Assembly (NCBI GenBank): GCA_964517495.1
Contig: CAZFER010000029.1
Span: 8,654-72,653 of the forward strand
Direction of reading: 5' to 3'
Source: CAZFER01 sp964517495
GTDB taxonomy: Bacteria; Hinthialibacterota; Hinthialibacteria; Hinthialibacterales; Hinthialibacteraceae
DNA length: 64,000 bases
The first letter of the stretch is position 1, and each line of letters opens with the position of its first letter. The notes beneath the pieces were generated by a model. The model saw only the letters and a program-made list of their open reading frames with translations. It was not told where the DNA came from and made no database searches. Both the position numbers and the translations under genes were made by a program. Positions 42,316-50,903 of this stretch are shown in pieces.

Positions 42316-43191
42316 TTATGGTTGTAATTGATTGGATTCTGGAAAAAACCGATCATCCGGCAAATCAATATTCCACTCAAATTGTAATTTAACGGTAATT
42401 ACGTTTCTTTCATCATTCTCGTTGTTTTTAGCAAGATCAAATTGCAAAACCAAAGGTAAATTGGTATCACTATGCACCCAAATCTCGACAGGGGGAGTTA
42501 AAAAAGCATTTTTTTGGATAGAAAACCTATAAAGGTCGCTTTGGGGATTCGATTTCTCTTTCCAAACTCCCTTTAAATTATCTTCAACATCATCCGGTGT
42601 GAGTAAACTTAACACGATCTTACGGATCGGATCGGCATTCTGTAACATATCCTTCACCGTACTTGAACGCATCGGTGTATGATTCTTGATCGTCATCTGG
42701 TGGTCACGAATCCACCAGGTTTCCACCACCTCATCCATGCCTACCCGGTAATCCACTCGGGTTTTATCCGGCTGTTTCCATAAAATAGTAAAAGATTCCA
42801 CCTTCTCATTATTATTTAAAACCACAAGTTCACATTTCATGGATTCAGTTTTTCGTATCTCAGTAAAGGTGGAAGCCATGGTCTGAACCGCGGTGATTTG
42901 GGAAGCCAATGAATTGGATAACACATCACTTGACATATTTTCAAATATCAAAAAGGTTCCCAACATAATCAAAACAGAAGAACATACAATTACAGTTTTT
43001 CCCCAAATGGTGTTATGCCATCCTTCCAGGGAAATATCTCGTCCCCGATTGCTTTCCTGAGAATCCCATTGATACTGAAAGGAACTGAAACGATGCATTA
43101 AATCCGATTCAACGTTCCCTGGCAAATCATCTTTAAAACAGTCATTCAGCCATTGATCCATATTTTTGTTCTTCATATCCGGATCGCTCAT
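42316..43191 (-). CDS. Membrane-anchored anti-sigma candidate with LolA-like sensor domain
   Basis: 291 residues. Cytoplasmic N-terminus (~1-60) with DQWLNDCFKDDLPGNVESDLMHRF, which has the look of an anti-sigma/zinc-finger-like region without clear Cys ligands. One transmembrane helix (~66-85, TVIVCSSVLIMLGTFLIF). The periplasmic part (~95-291) resembles LolA/MucB-type lipoprotein-binding half-barrels: ESMKCELVVLNNNEKVESFTILWKQPDKTRVDYRV, MDEVVETWWIRDHQMTI and LPLVLQFDLAKN. It starts 4 bp after the ECF sigma gene. I infer it holds the sigma factor until lipids or lipoproteins are sensed. Confidence 0.7.
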   Translation of the reverse strand: MSDPDMKNKNMDQWLNDCFKDDLPGNVESDLMHRFSSFQYQWDSQESNRGRDISLEGWHNTIWGKTVIVCSSVLIMLGTFLIFENMSSDVLSNSLASQITAVQTMASTFTEIRKTESMKCELVVLNNNEKVESFTILWKQPDKTRVDYRVGMDEVVETWWIRDHQMTIKNHTPMRSSTVKDMLQNADPIRKIVLSLLTPDDVEDNLKGVWKEKSNPQSDLYRFSIQKNAFLTPPVEIWVHSDTNLPLVLQFDLAKNNENDERNVITVKLQFEWNIDLPDDRFFPESNQLQP

Positions 43192-43195
43192 ATTA

Positions 43196-43729
43196 TCAAC
43201 TCCTTACCGACTGTGAGGAATTCAGATGAGAAAGCATTTTTCCGAGTTTTTCCCGCGCCCGCGAGACATGAATCCGTGCTGTGCTCTCACTGCATCCCAA
43301 CGACTGAGCGATATATTCATAGGATTCGTCATGCAATACTCTCAACAACAGTGCTGTCGCTTGATTCGTTGAGAGTTTAGCCACCGCCTTCATAATTTCC
43401 TCTTCCTGTTCTTCGCCAATAAGGCGGTCAGAAGCTGACGGCTCTTGACTGAGAACGAAACCGATATGTTCCTTTTTTTCTTCATTTCGTTTCCTTCGTA
43501 CATTTCTGCGTAAGGTTTCATAAGCTTCATTCAGGCAAACTTTTAAAATAAAGGCATTTGGATTGGGATGACCGCTTAATGTATCTTTTTTTCTCAAAAG
43601 TACAGAGAACACATTTTGGAGCGTATCCTTAGCATCCTCAGGGTCACGGACCACTCTCCAAACGGTCCGTATCATCTGATTTTGGATCGGTCGAATTAAA
43701 TTGTTATAATTTAAACAATCGTAACCCAA
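43196..43729 (-). CDS. ECF-type RNA polymerase sigma factor
   Basis: 177 residues from a TTG start preceded by GAGG. Region 2: MIRTVWRVVRDPEDAKDTLQNVFSVLLRKK; region 4: KLSTNQATALLLRVLHDESYEYIAQSLGCSESTARIHVSRAREKLGKML. It would direct RNA polymerase to a small regulon and probably to its own promoter, though no GGAAC-type -35 was convincing upstream. Its operon: anti-sigma candidate and two MotA-like proteins. The translational spacing (4 bp) to the anti-sigma gene is typical of sigma/anti-sigma pairs. Confidence 0.9.
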   Translation of the reverse strand: MGYDCLNYNNLIRPIQNQMIRTVWRVVRDPEDAKDTLQNVFSVLLRKKDTLSGHPNPNAFILKVCLNEAYETLRRNVRRKRNEEKKEHIGFVLSQEPSASDRLIGEEQEEEIMKAVAKLSTNQATALLLRVLHDESYEYIAQSLGCSESTARIHVSRAREKLGKMLSHLNSSQSVRS

Positions 43730-44215
43730 TCTTTTATCCTCATTTACGTCCTAAAACAGGATGCTATACAAACTTTGTAAAGAAATATTCCACCCTCATA
43801 TAATCCTTAAGCGCTAACGCTCTTTTTCAAATGATTGGACATCTTGCCAAATTGTTCTATTAGTACTAACCGGGTATCCACCTTAATTTGTTTACAACAA
43901 TTTTGCAGCTGGAAAAAGTTTTTCTATTGCTCTCTCGCAAAAGAAAAATGACTTATACAGGCAAAAATTCTTATTTTTAAAATTGCAAAAAAGATATTCT
44001 CAAATTTAAAGGCTCAAAGTTCCATCAAATCAAGCGCTTTCGAAAAAAAGCACTATACCCAGCGAGGTTTCGTGATATTATTAATAAAGTATTTTGGATA
44101 TTTCAGCTTTGTTTGAGATTCACGTGTATAGAATAAATTTCCGTCCAAAATCCAATCTTGGCCCAATTGGAATTTCCTATTTTCAAGATCTGATAAAGGA
44201 TTATGTTTCCTGACA
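43730..44215. other. Divergent intergenic region
   Basis: 486 bp between the ECF operon and the coiled-coil gene. It contains a short palindrome AGCGCTAACGCT (~43810) and is otherwise AT-rich without a recognised gene, RNA or repeat. Promoters for both flanking genes must lie here. Confidence 0.4.
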
Positions 44216-45184
44216 ATGTACGATAGAGTCTATGACCACGCGCGTGAAGAAATTCGAAAAGCGCTCGTTCAAGAATATTTAAAAAAACACCCCGGTGTCA
44301 GGGAACAGGATGTCATGCTGGCTTGTGTAAATGGCGAACTGGTCTTTACCCACCTGGCCGCCGTCCTGGCCGATATAAAAGTACGCAAACAATTCAGCCA
44401 CAGCCTCCGGCAAGCCAGTAATATGTTTTCTGAACTGGCCATCCATCAGGATGAACGGTGGAAGGATTGTGTGGAATCTGTTCAACACTCCCGCCAAATT
44501 GTCGATTGCTTGTTTTCCTCCAATTTTAATTACTTCAATCAAGCCCAATGGAGCGACGAACACAACATCCTCAAAAGCCTGGAAGGAAATTGTGCCCGCA
44601 AAACAGTCCAACTCCATGAATCAAGCAAAAACATGACAAAATTAAAAACCAGAGATGCAGCAGAACGGACTTCAAAAGCACGTAATGTGATCATCGAATA
44701 CTTAAACCTTGTGGTTGACCAGCTTTCTGTGCTTTATGATATGTTACAAAAAGAAGTCGAACTCGGGGACATTTTTAACAATCAATCGCAAAAATATATT
44801 GAAACCAACTTTCCAAATGTTGATAAAAAACCAATCGGTATCAATATAGAGGAAGTGGATAAAGTTTATAAAGCATTAAAAGGGGATAAAAAAGTTTCAT
44901 TAAAAAAAGTCGTCGATTTAAATGCCAATATGCTAGTGGAAACCAAGAATGCACTAGCAAAAGCAGTAGACGAAATGAAAGAAGGACTAAAAGAACGCCG
45001 TGAGCAGTTCCATCAAATCTGGTCAACCATCACTCAATTACAAGAAGTCGTAAAACAATTGGAAAAAGTACAGGAAATGGATAAAAAAGGTGATTTACCA
45101 CCTCCCGAAAATAATAACTCTTCCAAAAGCCAGGATAAAGGCCCCCGCATGACTCGCTTCTTGAGCAAATTTAAACGTCGCTAA
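44216..45184 (+). CDS. Coiled-coil protein of unknown function
   Basis: 322 residues, cytoplasmic (no signal or membrane segment). Largely helical: a compact N-terminal part (~1-120: YDHAREEIRKALVQEYLKKHPGVREQDVML, HLAAVLADIKVRKQFSHSLRQAS), then long charged helices (~130-285) and a Pro/Asn/Ser linker before a basic end (GPRMTRFLSKFKRR), which might touch nucleic acid or membrane. The ribosome site is poor (AAAGGA 15 bases upstream). Convergent with the receiver-like gene. No family recognised. Confidence 0.65.
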   Translation: MYDRVYDHAREEIRKALVQEYLKKHPGVREQDVMLACVNGELVFTHLAAVLADIKVRKQFSHSLRQASNMFSELAIHQDERWKDCVESVQHSRQIVDCLFSSNFNYFNQAQWSDEHNILKSLEGNCARKTVQLHESSKNMTKLKTRDAAERTSKARNVIIEYLNLVVDQLSVLYDMLQKEVELGDIFNNQSQKYIETNFPNVDKKPIGINIEEVDKVYKALKGDKKVSLKKVVDLNANMLVETKNALAKAVDEMKEGLKERREQFHQIWSTITQLQEVVKQLEKVQEMDKKGDLPPPENNNSSKSQDKGPRMTRFLSKFKRR

Positions 45185-45214
45185 ACCACTCCTAACTCCC
45201 TCCTATCGCTAAAC

Positions 45215-45655
45215 TTACTCTGCCAATGATTCAACTCGAGGCACGCTTGATATTGAAAGGCAGTGTTTTACTGCATTATAAATTTGCTGTTTATTGGCAT
45301 CAATGGTAATCGTATAAGACACTCCCTGCGCTGAAGCATCAATAGCCCTTTGAGGAACATCTGCTTTTGATAACAACAGGATACGAATTTTAGGTTTCGA
45401 ACGTTTGATTACGGAAATAACTTTAAAACCATGATAAAATGGCATCCGGTCATCATAAATGATCAAATCAGGATTTTTCGATAATACATTGGCTATTGCA
45501 TTTTTGGGATCAGAGCTATCAAAAATAACCGCTCCCTTTGAATCAAGGCTCTCACGAATTCTTTGATTCAATGCTTTATCTTCAGTAATGATAAACACTT
45601 TTTTACTGCGAAATGCAGCAGTTGAACTTTGTTGTTGCACTCCATTAGCTGACAT
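45215..45655 (-). CDS. Receiver-domain protein lacking the conserved Lys
   Basis: 146 residues from the ATG at 45655, which has GGAGG upstream. After a ~20-residue Gln/Ser-rich leader the REC fold is clear: KKVFIITEDKALNQRIRESLDSKGAVIF, phospho-acceptor in PDLIIYDDRMPFYHGFKVI, RILLLSKADV. The Lys that normally follows the fifth strand is replaced in the TITIDANKQ segment and only one acidic residue is in place at the first loop, so phosphorylation may be altered. No output domain, no kinase nearby. A stand-alone degenerate receiver. Confidence 0.75.
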   Translation of the reverse strand: MSANGVQQQSSTAAFRSKKVFIITEDKALNQRIRESLDSKGAVIFDSSDPKNAIANVLSKNPDLIIYDDRMPFYHGFKVISVIKRSKPKIRILLLSKADVPQRAIDASAQGVSYTITIDANKQQIYNAVKHCLSISSVPRVESLAE

Positions 45656-45881
45656 CTTTATATAAACCTCCAAAAAGGTGATTTGTCTTCTTCCTTGCAC
45701 TAAAAATTGTAACATTTTAGAATTGGAATGTCTGGAAATTATCGAAAATACCTGAGGTACAAATCCATATCTCGATAAAGAAGCGAATCTCTGTCAAGAC
45801 AGAACAGATCCAATCCATGGAATTTATTGACTTTATATTATAGCTTAATAAAGATTTAAGCAAAGGATTCAAGAAAACAAA

Positions 45882-45907
45882 CCGGCCATACCACGGGGTA
45901 TGGCCGG
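45882..45907 (-). terminator. Terminator after the PQQ-propeller gene
   Basis: CCGGCCATACC (45882-45892) pairs perfectly with GGTATGGCCGG (45897-45907), loop ACGG. On the minus strand TTTGTTTTC follows. It lies 24 bp past the stop of the 1,288-residue gene. Confidence 0.85.
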
Positions 45908-45931
45908 CTTGATTTTCTAAATTATGCCTGG

Positions 45932-48900
45932 TTATTCACCTTGCTGTGATCGATCTCTCACAGGATTCTTTTTGGTATCATTCGATTGAGAAGGACGAGA
46001 TGCTAACTGACTGGAAATCAACTCGATACCACATAATATTGGCGCTGCTTCCTCAGTTAAAGAATCAAATCGAATGATCAGTTGGCCATCAACCATAACA
46101 TTGTCAAATTCCTTTACAACTGTTTTCCGAATCGCTCCTGCTTCTTTGACAATATCAAATTGATTGAGAGTCCTTTGATCTTGAATCACAACATTAAAAA
46201 CCCTTTCACCGGCCTTTTTCCTTTCTGGCTCAGCAAAAATTAAGCGGACAATATACTTTTGAGTAGCAGTTTGATCATCAAACAATGGGATTTTGATCTG
46301 AGTAATCCCTTTAACTCCAGATGCAGCAACCCAATTATATTGATCTCCACGAAAGCGAGATGAATGATGCAAATACCAATCCGGTTCTAATGGCTGCGTT
46401 ACAACTGAAAATTTGGGAGAAGGTCCACCGACGATGGGATATTCAAGCCACAGCGTGCCATTGTTAGCCTTTCGATCCCCGGGTGCCCCCAAGTTGATAC
46501 CTAATCGCTCTACTGGACCACTTTCCAAATCAAAGTTATTAAATGTCCAATATTCGACACTGGGATCATGTATCATGGCCAAAGAGGTCTGATTTTGATA
46601 ACTGCACGAGCATGTTCGCGTATAATCGGGTGCATTCAACACCCCATTGGCGGCCACAAGGGTGGCAGTACAACCGGATTTAAACCCACCTAAATTACCC
46701 GTGCCGCCATCGGTGGCCAGGTCGAAAAAGCCGGCCGCCGCCGAACGAAACGTCATCAAATGCTCACTGGCAATCGCATAATTACACCCGTAATTCCGCC
46801 GGTAAAACCAAGGTGATTCCACCCCAGTTATGGGATTAATTCGATTTACTTGATCACCCGTCAATAAACTAAAGGAAAACGGTTCGGTGATTATGGTATC
46901 ACCATGGATAATGCAAGGTCCTCGATATTCCGTGTTATTTTCCCATAGAAGATCACCACTCGAACCTTGATAAGCATTCATCTGCTCACTAGGTTCACCA
47001 GCCAACATATCCCGTGAAGCCCGGCCTGCTTGAAGCAGGATATCATGCTCGTTCGAATACCCCAGCCAGGTTCCAAATATATTATCGGTTTCACTCCAAA
47101 CAATATCACCATCTGTGATATCAAATGCTAATAAACGTGATGTACCTATATGCTTGCGACCCCGGCGGTTAAGTTGTTCCACAATCAAATCGGGCATGCG
47201 ATCAATGCAAAAAATCTTATCATTTCCCGCAACAATCGCATTATGCCGCATACCATGATTGGATTCATACGTCCAGATCACCTCTCCTGAATGACGGTTC
47301 ATCACCATAAGCCGCTTGCTGGAAGTGATATCATAGTTATGAAATGGATTTCTTCTGGATGATGAATTATTCCCTGACTTTATAATTTCAGAATATGCAA
47401 CAAAATCAGCCCCCGCGATTAAATAATCTTTATAAACACCTATATAACCCCATCTCGGTGGTTTCTCATCCCCTGGAAGCATAGGCAATTCAATGGCTTG
47501 TAATTCCTCACCGCTTGCGGGATGCAATACAAGGCATTTCCGGCTTTGCAAAACGTAGACTTTATCTTTGGTCACCACATAATTGGTGCCACGCGCATTG
47601 GCTCCGGGAATATGAACCTGGTTATAAGACGTATCCAATGGTGTATCCTTATATGTTTCATCAAAATAGACTCCAAAATTGTTTAAATCCGGTATGGTCT
47701 TTTTCCACAAAACTCGCCCTGTATAAACATCACGGGCGCTTAAGGAATCCATTCCCTCGATAAATAACCGTCCATTGACAACCTGTTCAGGTGGTCCATG
47801 GCCATGCCGTGGCAGAACATCCATATTTGAGCTTCCACCGAACCAAAGAATGCCTAATGGGAGTTTTATTCGCTTATCGTCTGATTTTACAGTATTTGCG
47901 ATATTACCATATTGGTGGTTCCAATCCGACGAACCAGGTATTGCCCCCTCCCGAATCAGTAAAAGCAACCCATTTTTCTGCTCTATTTTCGCATTGGGTA
48001 AATTGGCATTTTGAATGGTATTTTTAAGTTCCAAGGCTGAATCTTCATTATTAACCTTTATACATATAGTCCCCCCATAAGGCCGAAGCATACGGTAAAG
48101 ATTGTCAAATAATGCTTCACTGACCTCCCCCCCCAAACCTTCACTGTCTGAAATAACCATTAACGATGCTAAATAGTTAGGACCATTGAAGTTAAGAGGA
48201 TTTCCATGTTGGACTGAAAAGCGTTTGCCATGCAGGCCATTTTGCACAAATCGTTCCCTTAATTGTTTAACTTCAGAGGCATCAGACTCAATGGCAATGA
48301 GCCTTAGATCAGAATTGCGTAATAATGCTTCTTCTAACTCACCATTCTTTGCGGATAAAGAAAACGCATAGCCTTCATCTATCCTGGAGGTTTCGAGGAT
48401 GGTTTGAGCGAGCGCTTCGGCATCCTCATCCAATGGCTCTGTCTTTTTAATCAAGGGATGAACGACAGGATCGCTCTTCTCACCACCAAAGGTATATATC
48501 TTTCCATCCAAGGTCACCACAAACAATTTGTTATCTGCCGCGATTAAACGAGACGCCATCCCATCAATCTCAGCCTGCCATGAAACGGATGGTTTTGTGT
48601 TAGTATCACTTAGATCAATGGCTACGACCTGATTATCTCCACCTGCATACAGGCGGTTTCCTGCTTTGATCAAATCACCGCTTGCATCAACATCCAGTGA
48701 CCATAATTGATTGAATTCCCATTCTGAATGTTTCTCGATTTTAACCTCTTTGGTATGAGGATCTGTTACTTTGTTTTCATATTCAACCAATCCCATGTTT
48801 GCATAATCAAACGCTTGTACGGGTTGGCCCATACAATAGAAGGCCTGAGGACTCAATACGGGGATTTTTCCAAATTGATTGATGATTCGTTTGCCATTGT

Positions 48901-49798
48901 TCAAATCATAAATACTCGTTACCAAATCACGATGATAATTGATGAAATAATCATCGATGGCACATACAAAAGCGCCACCGGTTTTCCCTGAACTGGCTAA
49001 TCGGTAATAAAGCATTTTTCCCGTTTTCAGATCAAAGCAGGCAGGTACTGATCGCCCACCCGGAACAAGCAGTTTTTCACCCGAAATAACAAGAATTCCT
49101 TGGGGAGCGACGCTGGCAAACGAGGGGGAATTGTGGGGTTGATCGATAAAGTCGGCACTAAAACTATCATTAATCCAGACTTCCTCACCTGTTTCAGCAT
49201 CCAGTGCAAACAAAAAGACACCCATAAATGGCCAGATTCCAGAGGCAAAATAAACTACGCCATCCTTAATCACCGGTCCGCCACGTGCCGGCCAGGTTGA
49301 AATTAGACGCTCATTGCCTAAAATTTTACGTTCTTTGGGTACTCCACTATATTTCCAAACCAATTCCCCGCTTTCAATATCGACGCAATAAAGATAGCCA
49401 TCATCACTGACAAAATAAACATTTCCCTGATCAGCAACAGGTGGCAGGCGTACGGGGCCTTCCGCATAAAACGCCCATTTTTCTTCACCGGTTTCTGTAT
49501 CCAAGGCCACCAGGCGATCATAAGCGTTGGAACCAGCCAGCATCGTTTTCCCAACCACGATGGGTTCATATACCCGGTCGAATTGCATTAAATCCCGGTT
49601 GAGGGGATCATCCCAGGTAGGTACAAGGGCTGGATAGTCCCTAACCCATTGAACAAACAGTTCTTCCGGAAGCGATTGGGGTGATGCGGCTGTTCGGCCA
49701 GCATCATATCGCCACATCGGCCAGTCGTCTGCCGAAACGCTGGTCAAAAAACAACAACTCAATAAAATGCAAACTATTCCCATTTTCAGAAAATTCAT
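45932..49798 (-). CDS. Secreted PQQ-like beta-propeller protein with methyltransferase-like insert and malectin domain
   Basis: 1,288 residues with a signal peptide (~1-23). Propeller 1 (~25-450) has repeated W/G motifs: YDRLVALDTETGEEKWAFYAEGP, GYLYCVDIESGELVWKY, LFALDAETGEEVW. Residues ~465-625 resemble a class I methyltransferase fold that has lost its Gly-rich loop (GYAFSLSAKNGELEEALLRNSDLRLIAIESDASEVKQLRERF). Propeller 2 (~640-1100) includes RLMVMNRHSGEVIWTY and RLLAFDITDGDIVW. The C-terminus (~1150-1270) is malectin-like (YIVRLIFAEPE, GERVFNVVIQ). No catalytic PQQ residues seen; probably sugar-binding or structural. Downstream of the TIM-barrel gene by 36 bp. Confidence 0.82.
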   Translation of the reverse strand: MNFLKMGIVCILLSCCFLTSVSADDWPMWRYDAGRTAASPQSLPEELFVQWVRDYPALVPTWDDPLNRDLMQFDRVYEPIVVGKTMLAGSNAYDRLVALDTETGEEKWAFYAEGPVRLPPVADQGNVYFVSDDGYLYCVDIESGELVWKYSGVPKERKILGNERLISTWPARGGPVIKDGVVYFASGIWPFMGVFLFALDAETGEEVWINDSFSADFIDQPHNSPSFASVAPQGILVISGEKLLVPGGRSVPACFDLKTGKMLYYRLASSGKTGGAFVCAIDDYFINYHRDLVTSIYDLNNGKRIINQFGKIPVLSPQAFYCMGQPVQAFDYANMGLVEYENKVTDPHTKEVKIEKHSEWEFNQLWSLDVDASGDLIKAGNRLYAGGDNQVVAIDLSDTNTKPSVSWQAEIDGMASRLIAADNKLFVVTLDGKIYTFGGEKSDPVVHPLIKKTEPLDEDAEALAQTILETSRIDEGYAFSLSAKNGELEEALLRNSDLRLIAIESDASEVKQLRERFVQNGLHGKRFSVQHGNPLNFNGPNYLASLMVISDSEGLGGEVSEALFDNLYRMLRPYGGTICIKVNNEDSALELKNTIQNANLPNAKIEQKNGLLLLIREGAIPGSSDWNHQYGNIANTVKSDDKRIKLPLGILWFGGSSNMDVLPRHGHGPPEQVVNGRLFIEGMDSLSARDVYTGRVLWKKTIPDLNNFGVYFDETYKDTPLDTSYNQVHIPGANARGTNYVVTKDKVYVLQSRKCLVLHPASGEELQAIELPMLPGDEKPPRWGYIGVYKDYLIAGADFVAYSEIIKSGNNSSSRRNPFHNYDITSSKRLMVMNRHSGEVIWTYESNHGMRHNAIVAGNDKIFCIDRMPDLIVEQLNRRGRKHIGTSRLLAFDITDGDIVWSETDNIFGTWLGYSNEHDILLQAGRASRDMLAGEPSEQMNAYQGSSGDLLWENNTEYRGPCIIHGDTIITEPFSFSLLTGDQVNRINPITGVESPWFYRRNYGCNYAIASEHLMTFRSAAAGFFDLATDGGTGNLGGFKSGCTATLVAANGVLNAPDYTRTCSCSYQNQTSLAMIHDPSVEYWTFNNFDLESGPVERLGINLGAPGDRKANNGTLWLEYPIVGGPSPKFSVVTQPLEPDWYLHHSSRFRGDQYNWVAASGVKGITQIKIPLFDDQTATQKYIVRLIFAEPERKKAGERVFNVVIQDQRTLNQFDIVKEAGAIRKTVVKEFDNVMVDGQLIIRFDSLTEEAAPILCGIELISSQLASRPSQSNDTKKNPVRDRSQQGE

Positions 49799-49834
49799 AG
49801 TAACTCCTTATATAACTTTTTAAAATTATTGAAT

Positions 49835-50773
49835 TTATGTACTAAGCTGATCTATGGCCTTTTTTCCTTTTTGACATGCCTCATAAGCGTCGGGCACCTC
49901 CCATGCATCAATCATGATCCATCCCTCAAAACCACCATCTTTAAGTATTTTCAGGGATTTGTGAATATCCACATGACCATCACCGCACGGTAGATGTTTG
50001 GAGGTACCACCATCACGCAATGTTCCATCAGTATCTGTGAGATGCACATAACCGATATTCTCAACACCAACTCGCTCCAGCATCTCATGGGGCTTACCTG
50101 TAGAACCGTTCATTAAATCATAATGGCTGGGATCATACATGGTTTTCATAGCGGGATGGCCGGTTTGTACTAAAATTTGTTTAAGGTGCTCTTCTGTATT
50201 GAACACAAATGGCGGCTCAATTTCAAAAGAAGCAAGCAATCCCAAATCGGCAACAATCTCTCCAACCTTTCGAAAAGATTTACTTAAGCGTTCAATAGCC
50301 TGATCAATGGTTTGTCCCCTTAATCCACCACCCGGCCAAAGACCAATACAATCACACCCCACCATTTTGGCAAAACGAGCCCGATTTTGAATGGTTTTAA
50401 GCCACTGTCTCCGTTCTTCTGGATCAGGTGAAAAGGCACCTCCAGCACTTAATTGAATCGAAAATATTTGCAAACCAAAACAATCATACAATCTCCGCAG
50501 GGCCTCAATACGCTCTCTTTCTTCCGCTAGTGGATAGCCACCCATCGGCCAATTGGAAACTAATTCCACCCCATCGAATTGGTGATTCGAAGCAAAATCA
50601 AGAATTTCCCAAATTGGATATGTTTTGTTATATTTTCGAGTACCCGATTCAAAGCCATTTAGTCCAATAGCCGTTTTCCACGATTTTGTATTATCCGAGG
50701 CAAGAGCATTTACAGTATTCATCCACCCATACAAGACAGCACTCACGGTCGATAAAAAAGAACGTCTTCTCAT
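49835..50773 (-). CDS. Exported sugar phosphate isomerase/epimerase-like TIM barrel
   Basis: 312 residues from the ATG at 50773 (GAGG upstream; a GTG four codons earlier overlaps that site). Twin-arginine-type leader MRRRSFLSTVSAVLYGWMNTVNALA. Xylose-isomerase-like barrel: FDGVELVSNWPMGGYP, VGCDCIGLWPGGG, LLASFEIEPPFVFN, KTMYDPSHYDLMN, IGYVHLTDTDGTLRDGG, CGDGHVDIHKSLKILKDGGFEGWIMIDAW. The Glu, Asp-His and Asp in these strands are the usual metal ligands. Substrate unknown. First gene of a pair with the propeller protein; divergent from the GH29 fucosidase. Confidence 0.85.
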   Translation of the reverse strand: MRRRSFLSTVSAVLYGWMNTVNALASDNTKSWKTAIGLNGFESGTRKYNKTYPIWEILDFASNHQFDGVELVSNWPMGGYPLAEERERIEALRRLYDCFGLQIFSIQLSAGGAFSPDPEERRQWLKTIQNRARFAKMVGCDCIGLWPGGGLRGQTIDQAIERLSKSFRKVGEIVADLGLLASFEIEPPFVFNTEEHLKQILVQTGHPAMKTMYDPSHYDLMNGSTGKPHEMLERVGVENIGYVHLTDTDGTLRDGGTSKHLPCGDGHVDIHKSLKILKDGGFEGWIMIDAWEVPDAYEACQKGKKAIDQLST

Positions 50774-50903
50774 AAATCCACTCACCTCATTTCTTTTTTA
50801 ATCAGAAAGGATAGATGATTGTCTGTAGTTTTGGTAGCATATCTTAACAGCATTTCAGTATTTAAACTTTAAAATGTTTGGAAATTATTTGGAGAAATCA
50901 AAT

